A DNA stretch of 48,333 bases from CAYVLA01 sp964549615 [NCBI: uncultured Thermococci archaeon]. GTDB taxonomy: Archaea; CAYQAE01; CAYVLA01. Location: the NCBI GenBank assembly GCA_964549615.1, contig CAZJVP010000078.1, positions 1 through 48,333 of the forward strand, written 5' to 3'. Shown here piece after piece: positions 34,297 through 42,292 of this stretch (positions within the stretch are counted from its first letter, which is position 1; each line of letters starts with the position of its first letter). The translations under genes and the position numbers were made by a program. A model generated the notes under the pieces. That model searched no databases. It was not told where the DNA came from and saw nothing but the letters and a program-made list of their open reading frames with translations.

Positions 34297-35229
34297 CACA
34301 ACCGCCTTGCCCATATCGGAGGCGGCCATCTCCCTTCCGTTGAGCAATGACCTTCCCTGCCCCACCGGCTGCCCTTTCCAGCGCACGACAACCTCATCGT
34401 CCGGCCTAATGGCGGGGTCCGCCGAAATCACCCCTGGACAGTAGATGACCTTCACCTTCGGCCGGAAGTCTATGTCAACGCAATAGGCACCCTGATCGGC
34501 TAGGATTCTTGCGCCCTCGATCTCGGGCGTGAAGAAGCCGGTGAAAGGATTCCTCCTAGCCAACGTCTTCCCGTCGCGGACGATCCTCTCCATTCTTGCC
34601 GACACATCCCTCCTTGCCGGGGGGAGCGTCATGAGTTCCGCGATGTTAAGTCCATACTGGTAGGAGAGTACATGCTTGGCCAGCTCGATCGGATCCCGGC
34701 GCCTCGGTTGGCCGTCGATGCCGCGAAGCGCTTTGGACAGCTCCTCCAGCCCCTCCTTGGATGCCGGGCCGCCCGTGCCCGTGTAGGTGAAGGTCCAGCC
34801 AAGCGCCGCTTCAGCGCGCCTGCAGGCGTCCAAGTACCCTCCCGAGACATGGGCAATCACCTCGGTCGGCGAGTGCTTGGATAGGACGGTCGCCAGGCTG
34901 CTCGAGACCACTTCGACCTCCTCGTGGCTCCACACGCCGGTCACGGCGATGTCGTAGTTGCTGGCGGGTGGGATGGTCTCCAGGGCCCGCGGCACGGCCC
35001 CCAGCGGGCTGGTGATCGTGAGTTCCTCAACGCTTGCTCTCCTCCTGGCCGGCCCAATCGCCTCGGCAAAGAGGCGGTGAGACCTAGATGAGATGTAAGG
35101 CTTGTGCTTGGAGCAGGGAAGGACGACCACGCAGTCCGCCCCAACGCCCGGTTGGTATCTGGATGCGACCCGCTCCCTGAAACGCACAACCTCAGGCCAG
35201 TATATGGACAGGTCAGTGAAGGCGATCAA
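34276..35229 (-). CDS. arcS: Archaeosine synthase, C-terminal half (split ArcS, core plus PUA)
   Basis: ArcS modifies preQ0 at tRNA position 15 toward archaeosine. This 317-aa product carries the ArcS-specific core VVVLPCSKHKPYISSRSHRLF, where Pro-Cys-Ser-x-x-Lys-Pro-Tyr is the active-site signature, then YDIAVTGVWSHEE, a linker domain (FFTPEIEGARILADQGAYCV) and a PUA domain (VISADPAIRPDDEVVV). In most archaea this is one polypeptide with an N-terminal TGT-like domain; here that part is the neighbouring gene. A TTG at 35229 (SD GGGGGTC) overlaps the upstream stop as TTGA, so the halves are co-translated; a TTG at 35247 is an alternative. Confidence 0.9.
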   Translation of the reverse strand: MIAFTDLSIYWPEVVRFRERVASRYQPGVGADCVVVLPCSKHKPYISSRSHRLFAEAIGPARRRASVEELTITSPLGAVPRALETIPPASNYDIAVTGVWSHEEVEVVSSSLATVLSKHSPTEVIAHVSGGYLDACRRAEAALGWTFTYTGTGGPASKEGLEELSKALRGIDGQPRRRDPIELAKHVLSYQYGLNIAELMTLPPARRDVSARMERIVRDGKTLARRNPFTGFFTPEIEGARILADQGAYCVDIDFRPKVKVIYCPGVISADPAIRPDDEVVVRWKGQPVGQGRSLLNGREMAASDMGKAVVLREIFP

Positions 35230-36077
35230 CCGCTGACCCCCGGGCAAACCGTCGTGAACCGCTCAAGATACCTCAGATGTTCCCGATAGAGGCGACGGAG
35301 CGCCGCGGCCAGCTCTGGTTGCCTCGTGCATCTCTCCTCGGCCAAGTGCTTCAGCTGCCCCTTGCGGATGGCGGTTCTGACCTCCGAGAGAACCTTCCTG
35401 GTCATCCACCGGTTATGTCCCAAGACGTCGATGGTCCGCTGGCCCTCCTCCGCCTTGCAGGATGGGCAAGAGCAAGCATCGGGGTCGACCGTTCCGACGG
35501 GCAGCGAGAACGACTCGAAGAGGACCTCGCCCCTCATGGCGCACGCAGTTGCGTGGGAATCGCCGAAGAGGTCGGCCCCGGCCAAGGCGAAGAGTGGGAA
35601 TGACCACACTTCCGCGTCGGCCAACATTATCGCCGAACTGGGGGGGATCTTCTCCCTGAGCTCGATTATGCCTTTCATGACCTCAACGGGATCCTGCTTC
35701 AAACCGGGTTCCAAGATGACTACGGCCCGTCTGGTGGCCGAAGGCCCCTGAATTCCTTCGCCCGACATCTGGACGATCTCGCAGTCGCTTAACACGTAGG
35801 TGTCCTTCGCCCGTCCGGGAGAGAACCCCGCGCTGCCGCCTTGTCCGCCTTCATCCCGGAGTTCCGCCCGGCTTACCTGCCTTGACCGTTCAACCAACGG
35901 GGAGGGCGGCACCGCAAGCATTATGCCCGCGGACTCCGGTCCCAGAATGAACAGCCGCAAGCCGTTCTCCACCTGCTGCAGGAAGCAGCCGGAGGGCGTC
36001 TCGTAGGAACGACCCTCTACGCGAAACTTTCCCAGCCGTGCGGGCCCATCGTGCGAAAGGACCTCGACTCCGATCAT
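35226..36077 (-). CDS. Archaeosine synthase, N-terminal TGT-like half (split ArcS)
   Basis: A 283-aa protein corresponding to the TGT-like N-terminal domain of ArcS. It retains the TGT-type zinc site CSCPSC with the following His (DVLGHNRWM) and the C-terminal helical stretch EVRTAIRKGQLKHLAEE plus LAAALRRLYREHLRYLERF, like the equivalent part of TgtA. The barrel is shortened and lacks a catalytic D-S-G-G, as expected of the non-catalytic ArcS domain. It overlaps the radical SAM gene by ATGA upstream and the ArcS core by TTGA downstream. Confidence 0.85.
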   Translation of the reverse strand: MIGVEVLSHDGPARLGKFRVEGRSYETPSGCFLQQVENGLRLFILGPESAGIMLAVPPSPLVERSRQVSRAELRDEGGQGGSAGFSPGRAKDTYVLSDCEIVQMSGEGIQGPSATRRAVVILEPGLKQDPVEVMKGIIELREKIPPSSAIMLADAEVWSFPLFALAGADLFGDSHATACAMRGEVLFESFSLPVGTVDPDACSCPSCKAEEGQRTIDVLGHNRWMTRKVLSEVRTAIRKGQLKHLAEERCTRQPELAAALRRLYREHLRYLERFTTVCPGVSG

Positions 36078-37618
36078 CGCCGAATCACGCTGAGAACTTC
36101 TCCGGTTAGAAGTCTTTCGGACGCTGACCTGACCACCCTGACTTTCAGCCTCTGGCCAATCAGACTCCTAGGCCCCCGGACGGTCACGATGGGTCCCCCG
36201 GCCACCGGATAGCACAGCACCTCGCCCTTCCTCTTCATGTTCGGCTCGGCCCCGATGACGTCAAGCATGCGTCCGGCGTATTCTTCCTTCTTCCTGAGGT
36301 TGATCTCCCTTGCGGCCTGCGCGATGATTTTGCTCGATTCGTCCTTCCACCTTGGCGGGCCGGGCGGTTCACCCTCGAAGGCAGAGCGCGGCAGGGGCTT
36401 GAACCTGTAGACGGTGATCTTCTCGACGTATGGCTCCATCCTGTACATGAGCTGGCACGTCCTCCTTGCGGACTCAACGGTCTGGCCCGGCAGGCCGTGG
36501 ATGAAATAGACGTAGGGCCTGAGGCCATGCTTCTTGGCGGTCCGCACGGCCTCCAGCGAGTCACTAGGCGTAGATGGCCTGCCAAGGGCGTTTGAGTGTG
36601 AGGCATCACCGGTCTCGCAGCCTATGTGAACCTCGCTGCCTGGGAGGTTCTTGGCGATCACGCGAGCAGCTTCATCGTCGAAGAGCGAGGGCTTGACGTT
36701 CTCTATCGAGATGTGTGCACGCCCGCCCGCCGCTGCATTCGACGCGGCGAGGAGATCATCGATCTTCGCGTAGTTCGGCCGGGGCGCACGGGGATCCCTG
36801 AGGTCGTTGCCCCTAAAGTAATCCAGCAGATCGGGCGCGCTGAGCACGATCCTCTGGACCCCCAGCGCAACGAGCTCCTCCACTTCCCTTGCCACAAGGT
36901 CGATCCTCCTGGACTTGGGAGGACCGAACGTTGACGGGACGGAGCAGAAGCCACAGCCGGGCGGTATGTCTTGAGGGCAGGCCCGGTGGCAGTCCTTCCC
37001 ACACTCTGTGCAGCCGCGGCCATCCGAAAGCCTGATTCGGGTCCTGTTGAAGTTGCTGCACCCCCTCACCACCTCAACGTAGACCCTGCTCGCGAAGTGA
37101 GTCGGGTAATCCACTATCCTTCGCGTGGAAGGGAAAAGCCGGTTGTACTTGTCCTCCCCAAGCCGGGGAGCCGGCGGGTTGGTCAGGATTCGCCCGTCCA
37201 GCCAGTACGACAATCCCGGCACGTTTCCAGGTTCCTTGCCCGCGAGGATGGATTGCAGCGCTTCCTCACCCTCGCCCGAGACGGCCAGATCGAACCCCGA
37301 TGCCTCAAGCGCTCTCCGAGGAGAGCCGCAAACCGGCCCCCCCACGATCTTGAGCGAATCGGGCGCAATCCTTGCTGCCTTCCTGCCGATCCTCCTCAGT
37401 GCCGGGAGGTCCATGCTCATTGCGGAAGCCAAGAGAAAGTCCGGCGCCCTGCCGGCCGTTCGGCCCTTGAGAAACTCCTCACAGAGCTGGATGCGGCACT
37501 CCACGTCCGCCCTTTCAAGGACCCCGCAGATCCACCGAGGCCCACAACCTATGACATCCCTCGCCAGCATCCTCGTGCCCTTCGCTGATCCGAGAGCGTC
37601 GACCATGAGGGCCCGCAT
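36074..37618 (-). CDS. B12-binding-type radical SAM protein with TRAM domain
   Basis: A 514-aa protein. Residues 1-125 look like a cobalamin-binding-type Rossmann domain (IVGGPVCGSP, DLAVSGEGEEAL). The radical SAM core starts at VEVVRGC (C187), but the CxxC half (CGFC, C222/C225) follows only after a 34-residue insertion holding C203, C206, C210 and C214. A helical C-terminal part leads to a TRAM domain (MKRKGEVLCYPVAGGPIVTV), an RNA-binding module. It is first in a tightly overlapping run with both ArcS halves, so a tRNA role is likely; it could take the place of the radical SAM partner (RaSEA) that finishes archaeosine. The link is inference. Confidence 0.85.
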   Translation of the reverse strand: MRALMVDALGSAKGTRMLARDVIGCGPRWICGVLERADVECRIQLCEEFLKGRTAGRAPDFLLASAMSMDLPALRRIGRKAARIAPDSLKIVGGPVCGSPRRALEASGFDLAVSGEGEEALQSILAGKEPGNVPGLSYWLDGRILTNPPAPRLGEDKYNRLFPSTRRIVDYPTHFASRVYVEVVRGCSNFNRTRIRLSDGRGCTECGKDCHRACPQDIPPGCGFCSVPSTFGPPKSRRIDLVAREVEELVALGVQRIVLSAPDLLDYFRGNDLRDPRAPRPNYAKIDDLLAASNAAAGGRAHISIENVKPSLFDDEAARVIAKNLPGSEVHIGCETGDASHSNALGRPSTPSDSLEAVRTAKKHGLRPYVYFIHGLPGQTVESARRTCQLMYRMEPYVEKITVYRFKPLPRSAFEGEPPGPPRWKDESSKIIAQAAREINLRKKEEYAGRMLDVIGAEPNMKRKGEVLCYPVAGGPIVTVRGPRSLIGQRLKVRVVRSASERLLTGEVLSVIRR

Positions 37619-37641
37619 TTCGATCGGCCAGACCTCCTGTC

Positions 37642-38031
37642 CTAGTGACTGTCCGAAGCCTTCTCCCTCCGGGCAGTCCAGCGGCTTGCCACCGAACGGA
37701 TCTCCTCATCCCCGAGTCTTTCGCCTATCCTCTCGAAGCAGTAGAACACGTCCTGGTAGACGGGGCTCCACTCGGCGGCCACGACCTGTTCGTGCTTGTA
37801 TGTCCCCTTCTTCATGTCCCAGTACCCGAGCAAGAGCGTGAAAGATAGGTAGGCAGGAATGAAGGCCAGCAGGAACCACCTGAGCTTCCCGAACGTGGAG
37901 TTCACGAACGGGATCAACCCGAACCAGAGAACGCAGGTGTTGACCACCGACACTCCCAGACCGATCGCTGCATGTCCGCGCGTCACGTACTGTTTGGCTC
38001 GGCTCGCCAACTTCAGCCCAATCCTAACCAT
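37642..38031 (-). CDS. Small two-helix membrane protein
   Basis: Unrecognised 129-aa protein with two membrane helices (VSVVNTCVLWFGLIPFVN and FLLAFIPAYLSFTLLLGYW) and a charged C-terminal cytoplasmic tail (KHEQVVAAEWSPVYQDVFYCFERIGERL). The ATG at 38031 follows a TATA box GTTATATCGG (38063-38072) with a short leader. It lies 23 nt upstream of the radical SAM gene and may head that transcript. Confidence 0.75.
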   Translation of the reverse strand: MVRIGLKLASRAKQYVTRGHAAIGLGVSVVNTCVLWFGLIPFVNSTFGKLRWFLLAFIPAYLSFTLLLGYWDMKKGTYKHEQVVAAEWSPVYQDVFYCFERIGERLGDEEIRSVASRWTARREKASDSH

Positions 38032-38081
38032 CTGAGCACCGCAGGCAGAAGGCCCTGCTCCGATATAACTTGTTCAGCCCG

Positions 38082-38987
38082 TCAGCGAGCGCCAGCGAGC
38101 CTCATCCTCTCCGCCACCTCGGCAGCGGTCGGGAAGGCTAGTGGCCTTGGCCTTTCTATCACGATCGCGGCGAGCGCTGAGCCAAAGTTTGCAGCTTCGA
38201 TCGTAGAGCGCCCGCGGAGGCGGCTGAAAACGAATCCTGCCATGAAGCAGTCTCCTGCCCCCGTCCAGTCAACGGGATCAGAGGGATAGGCGGGAATCCT
38301 GTGGGCCCTGCCATCCTCGAATGCGAGCGCGCCTCTCGGGCCCAGCGTGATCAGCACGGTTTTCGGGCCATCCAGCTCGGCGATCCTGTCCTCCCAACGG
38401 GCCCTCTCTCCCAGCAGCGCTTCCGCCTCTGCCTCGTCGAACTTCACCGCGTCCACGTCGCGCAGGACGCTCCGGATTCCGGGATCTAGGCCCCTTCGGG
38501 CGTGCACGACCTTGGTCCGAGGTTTCACTTGCCTTGAAAGCCCCTGTATGTCGAGGGTGACAAGGCGGAAGTCGTCCTTTTTCAACGCCCAGACGGATCG
38601 ATCTATCTCCGCTTCCACCGGGCCAAGGTGAAGTGCCGCGAAGCCCAGCATGCGGCGAGGGATATCATCCGCGCGGATGACCGACGAGCGTCTCAACAGC
38701 CTGAGGACCCTCCTCTCCCCCTCGTAGACGAGCTCAAAGCAGGCCGTGGCGCCCTGGCCCACGCCGTCCGTCTGTATTGCGGCCCTCCGAAGCTCCTCGA
38801 GTACCCACTGGTCTTGAGCTTTGGACACGCAGGCCGCCGTGCCTCCCAGGGCGCGGAAGGCGGCTGGAAAGTAGTACGATGTCCCTCCCAGGCCCCGCCT
38901 AGTCCCCGCTGGGGTCTTCACGATATCCTCGCACAGCGCGCCTATGACGACGCAGGACTGTCTCAAAGCCTGAGCCGTGCCACCCAA
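38082..38987 (-). CDS. PfkB-family sugar or nucleoside kinase
   Basis: ATP-dependent ribokinase-fold kinase. The N-terminal GGTSYYFPAAFRALGG and the C-terminal catalytic motif DWTGAGDCFMAGFVFSRL (Asp base, anion hole G-A-G-D) are intact, with TVLITLGPRGAL before it. The length of about 300 aa is normal. Substrate (ribose, fructose, inositol, nucleoside) cannot be told. A TTG at 38987 with SD AGGTGA is preferred; an ATG at 39014 overlapping the AglH gene is possible. It is the last gene of the glycan run on this strand. Confidence 0.9.
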   Translation of the reverse strand: MGGTAQALRQSCVVIGALCEDIVKTPAGTRRGLGGTSYYFPAAFRALGGTAACVSKAQDQWVLEELRRAAIQTDGVGQGATACFELVYEGERRVLRLLRRSSVIRADDIPRRMLGFAALHLGPVEAEIDRSVWALKKDDFRLVTLDIQGLSRQVKPRTKVVHARRGLDPGIRSVLRDVDAVKFDEAEAEALLGERARWEDRIAELDGPKTVLITLGPRGALAFEDGRAHRIPAYPSDPVDWTGAGDCFMAGFVFSRLRGRSTIEAANFGSALAAIVIERPRPLAFPTAAEVAERMRLAGAR

Positions 38988-38991
38988 GACA

Positions 38992-40053
38992 TCACCTGTA
39001 GACGAGGATGCCAACGATCAGGGCTGCCAGCCCTGCGGCAAGGCAGATCGCCCAGTGTACGCGGACGTGCCATCGCTCGTCCTTCCGATAGAGGTGCATC
39101 AACAGGAAGTAGAGTGACCCGCGCTCCGCGCCTTCGGGTGCCTTCAGGGTTCCGTCCTCCCTGATGCTTGCGAACTTGGCGTTCGGGTTTGCCATGAAGA
39201 ACCTCGTCTTAGGCAGGTACATCAGGAAGTTGATGATCTGGGGGGCGAGGGCTATCACGGCGATGATCTTGATTCTGCCCACTATCGAAGCTAGAGCGAG
39301 CGATGTGCCGATGACGAGCGTGCCGACGTCGCCAGGGAAGACCCTTGCGGGATAGCTGTTGAAGAGGAGGAAGGCGAGGAGGGCACCCACCATTGGGGCC
39401 AGGATTATGACGGCCTCCCACCTGCCGATGATCGCCGCTGCGATGCAGGTTGAGGAGCATGCTATGAGTCCGCTGCCCATTTCCAGCCCGTTGAGGCCTG
39501 CGTACATGTTGGTTAGGTTTGCTGCGGCCGTTACCCCGACCGGTATCAGAACAAGCGGGTACAGTATTCCCAGCGGAAGGTAGCCGTAGAATGGAATCCA
39601 GAAATCGGTCCTGTAGAACTCGGTCTCGCCGAAAAATGCCAGCGCGAGGGGAAGTGAAGCAAAGGCGGGAAGCAGGACCTTGTACTTCTGGGGAATGCTC
39701 AGGTAGTCATCGACGAGCCCGATGAATCCCACGGCCAGAAGGGTTGCGACGGATGCAAGCATCCAGACCTGCATGGTCGTCTTTCCAGGAAGGCGGGTTG
39801 CGTCCGCCGAGTAGCCGTACGTCACGAAGAGGTAGGTTGTGATCGATAGGCTCACGATCACGGCAAGGACCACGATGATGCCTCCTGACTCGGGTACGAG
39901 CACGTCTCCCGCCTTCAGCATATCCCTCCCAAGGATATTCTCCTTCCGGAGCTTGATGAGGAGCTTCGGCATGCCAGCATACACGATGGCGAACGCCATC
40001 AGGCAGCCGACGGCCGAGAGGACGGGAGATAAAAGGTCTGCATCCCAGTTCAT
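38992..40053 (-). CDS. aglH: AglH/GPT-type UDP-GlcNAc:dolichyl-phosphate GlcNAc-1-phosphotransferase
   Basis: First enzyme of lipid-linked oligosaccharide assembly for N-glycosylation: moves GlcNAc-1-phosphate (or a related sugar) to dolichyl phosphate. A 353-aa, about ten-helix protein of the MraY/GPT superfamily with PESGGIIVVLAVI, the catalytic GFIGLVDDYLSIPQKYK, ANLTNMYAGLNGLEMG and FPGDVGTLVIG. Features are closer to eukaryotic/archaeal GPT than bacterial MraY. It overlaps the upstream glycosyltransferase by 4 nt. The sequons seen in nearby surface proteins fit an active N-glycosylation pathway. Confidence 0.92.
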   Translation of the reverse strand: MNWDADLLSPVLSAVGCLMAFAIVYAGMPKLLIKLRKENILGRDMLKAGDVLVPESGGIIVVLAVIVSLSITTYLFVTYGYSADATRLPGKTTMQVWMLASVATLLAVGFIGLVDDYLSIPQKYKVLLPAFASLPLALAFFGETEFYRTDFWIPFYGYLPLGILYPLVLIPVGVTAAANLTNMYAGLNGLEMGSGLIACSSTCIAAAIIGRWEAVIILAPMVGALLAFLLFNSYPARVFPGDVGTLVIGTSLALASIVGRIKIIAVIALAPQIINFLMYLPKTRFFMANPNAKFASIREDGTLKAPEGAERGSLYFLLMHLYRKDERWHVRVHWAICLAAGLAALIVGILVYR

Positions 40054-41060
40054 GCCTCGAGCGCCTCCTCAATGGCGTCGCAGTAGCGTCCGGCCACCGA
40101 CTCGATCGAGAATCCGAGGGCAAGTCGCCGACATTTCTCGGACGTCCTGCGGTACTCCTCTTCACCCATGCGGGCAACGGCCCGGATCGCTGCGGCATAT
40201 TCCTCAGGCGTTCCCTGCTCGATCTTCGTCACGCCGTCTTGGATCGATGGGTCGAGCTTCCCGGGCGATGCCACGGGCAGGCCGCATGCCATGTACTCAA
40301 GGAGCTTCAGGCTGCCGCTCATTACGGGCGGAACAAGCCCCATCCGGGCTAAGTTTAGTAATGCCGGGACGTCCTCGTACCTGGCGTACCCGTGGAAGGT
40401 TATGTCGGCTCCCTCTTTCCTAGCGAGATCTTCATAGTACCTTGCGTGCGTGCCCCTCCCTATGAAGAGGCTGCGCGTGCCCGTCGCCGCAACGGCCTTG
40501 ATCAGGGTTTCCAGCTTGTACTGCCTCTCGATCTTCCCCAGATAGCAGGATTCGTATCGCTTCGGTTCATGGTCAGCCGGCTTGAAGATGCCGAGGTCTA
40601 CACCGTTTGGGACGTAGACGACCTTGGTCTCCTTGAATCTCTCGGAATATTCGAGGAAGTTCCCGTGATCGGCGCAGATCAGAAGGTCCATCTTGCAAAT
40701 CAGCCGCTTCTCCACTGCGTCCACGACCAGCCCCTTCAGACGCCTGGCGTGGGTTATGGATCTTTCCACGTCGGTCACATCGACGATCTTCTTTGCTCGC
40801 TCGAGGGCGGCGAGCAGCGGAACGTAGTAGTAGTTCCACACGAGAACCCCGTCATAGCCCCCTCGGGCTATTCTGGTCGCGAGCTTGGCGAAGGTCGTCC
40901 CGTAGTCCAGGTAATAGTTCACGTGAGTTGAGGGGGGTATGTGGAGGAACTCGAGATTGAACCGCTTCTCCAGGAACGGCCGCATCCTCAGGGGCCTGGA
41001 CATCGGGGTGTACCTCTCCTCATCCCTTTGGACTGGGTATGCAGCGAGCAGGCTGCGCAG
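40050..41060 (-). CDS. GT4-family glycosyltransferase, probable CTG start
   Basis: GT-B fold glycosyltransferase. The C-terminal half has the nucleotide-sugar site: VVYVPNGVDLGIFKP, YLGKIERQYKLETLI, and the GSLKLLEYMACGLPVA motif. The first ATG/GTG/TTG in frame is 41003, but in-frame codons upstream encode RSLLAAYPVQRDEERYTP, a typical GT-B N-terminus, and the frame is closed just before that by a TGA. A CTG at 41060 behind AGGAAGGG would supply the missing start and give 336 aa. It overlaps AglH by 4 nt and follows the Gfo/Idh gene by 13 nt. Confidence 0.88.
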   Translation of the reverse strand: MRSLLAAYPVQRDEERYTPMSRPLRMRPFLEKRFNLEFLHIPPSTHVNYYLDYGTTFAKLATRIARGGYDGVLVWNYYYVPLLAALERAKKIVDVTDVERSITHARRLKGLVVDAVEKRLICKMDLLICADHGNFLEYSERFKETKVVYVPNGVDLGIFKPADHEPKRYESCYLGKIERQYKLETLIKAVAATGTRSLFIGRGTHARYYEDLARKEGADITFHGYARYEDVPALLNLARMGLVPPVMSGSLKLLEYMACGLPVASPGKLDPSIQDGVTKIEQGTPEEYAAAIRAVARMGEEEYRRTSEKCRRLALGFSIESVAGRYCDAIEEALEA

Positions 41061-41073
41061 GGATCATCCCTTC

Positions 41074-42075
41074 CTACAGCTTCTTGACCTGATGGTCCCT
41101 TCCGGATTCCTCGGCCAAGAGGGCGATCTGGACTGCCTTGACCCCATCTTCTCCGGTGACGGGAGGCTCCCTTCCCTCCGCCACGGACTTGATGAAGAGG
41201 TCCAGCTCGACCTTCAAGGGCTCCTCCTTTTTGACCAGGATCTTTCGCATCTCGCCCTCGCTCATCCCGAGCAGGATGTCCGAAAAGTCCGAGAACTCCT
41301 CAACGTACGATATGTCGTACTTATACAGGTCCTGTGGTATGTAGTCGACCTCGAACATCGCCTTCAGTCCCTGCACGACCAGGCGCCTGATCTTGATCGG
41401 AGTGAGCCAGTTGATGTCGACCGAGGCGACGACGCCGTTCTTGAAGCTTAAGAGGATCTTGCCGTAATCGGTCTGGTCTTTGTGTATCACCCGCCCGCAT
41501 TCGCAGTACAGCCTCTCGACCTCGGAGCCAAGCGCGTATCTGAGGACATCGATGTCATGGACTCCAAGGTCTACCAGGGCGCTGACGTCCCGAACCCTGT
41601 TTGGGAGTGGTCCTGCCCTGGTTGCTGCCGCGATGGTGGGGTCGCCAAGTTCTCCCATCATCTCCTTCATCTTCATGACGGCTGGGTTGAATCTTTCGAC
41701 GTGCCCGACCATGAGCGAGACGCCGCGCTTCTTTGCCTTCCTAACTAGCGAATTGCCCCGCTCCACGGAGAGGTCGATGGGCTTCTCGACGAGCAAATCC
41801 ACGCCGTTCTCGATGGCAAGGGACGCCATCTCGTAGTGCTGGGCCGTTGGGACCGCGATGCTGACGGCATCGATGTCGATGGAGGACAGCATCTTCTCCG
41901 CGCTCTCGAAGAAGGGCACCTTGTAGATCTTGGAGATCCGGCGGCCTCTGACCGGGTCGGTGTCGCACACGGAGACCAGTTCCGCTCCTTCCAGCTCGTT
42001 ATAGATTCTGGCATGATTTCTGCCCATCTCGCCGACGCCGATGACAGCGGTCCTCACGGGCCCCAACGTTTTCAC
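41074..42075 (-). CDS. Gfo/Idh/MocA-family NAD(P)-dependent sugar oxidoreductase
   Basis: A 333-aa dehydrogenase with an N-terminal Rossmann motif (VRTAVIGVGEMGRNHARIY), AVSIAVPTAQHYEMA, the family signature LLVEKPIDLS, GHVERFNPAV, and the catalytic-site region LVDLGVHDIDVLRYAL. In surface-glycan clusters such enzymes oxidise UDP-GlcNAc-type sugars (WlbA-like) toward 3-keto or uronic derivatives, which fits its position directly before the glycosyltransferase and AglH. A GTG at 42075 lies 29 nt from a TATA box (42101-42107), so probably leaderless. Confidence 0.92.
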   Translation of the reverse strand: MKTLGPVRTAVIGVGEMGRNHARIYNELEGAELVSVCDTDPVRGRRISKIYKVPFFESAEKMLSSIDIDAVSIAVPTAQHYEMASLAIENGVDLLVEKPIDLSVERGNSLVRKAKKRGVSLMVGHVERFNPAVMKMKEMMGELGDPTIAAATRAGPLPNRVRDVSALVDLGVHDIDVLRYALGSEVERLYCECGRVIHKDQTDYGKILLSFKNGVVASVDINWLTPIKIRRLVVQGLKAMFEVDYIPQDLYKYDISYVEEFSDFSDILLGMSEGEMRKILVKKEEPLKVELDLFIKSVAEGREPPVTGEDGVKAVQIALLAEESGRDHQVKKL

Positions 42076-42108
42076 TCAGACCGTCATCCCGGGATGGACT
42101 CTTAAATG

Positions 42109-42292
42109 CCAACGTGGAAAATCTGGGGTTTTACCCGCAGCAACCAACTGTATCGGTGCCCGTCTAAGATGGTCCAGAGCAAAGGCACGCAGCAGGCTGA
42201 AACCTTGCCCGGCGATAGCCGGGTAGCGTGCTAGCACGGATTCCCACCAAATCGGAGGCCATCCGGTGGAAACCACAAGGCCGTGCAGACCA
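42109..42292. other. Intergenic region with tandem hairpins
   Basis: About 180 bases between the GT39-like gene and the promoter of the Gfo/Idh gene. It contains CCCGGC-GATA-GCCGGG (42208-42223), followed three bases later by the palindrome CGTGCTAGCACG (42227-42238), and more pairing potential around them. No coding frame looks real. It could be a terminator for the upstream gene or a structured RNA; I cannot assign it. Confidence 0.4.
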
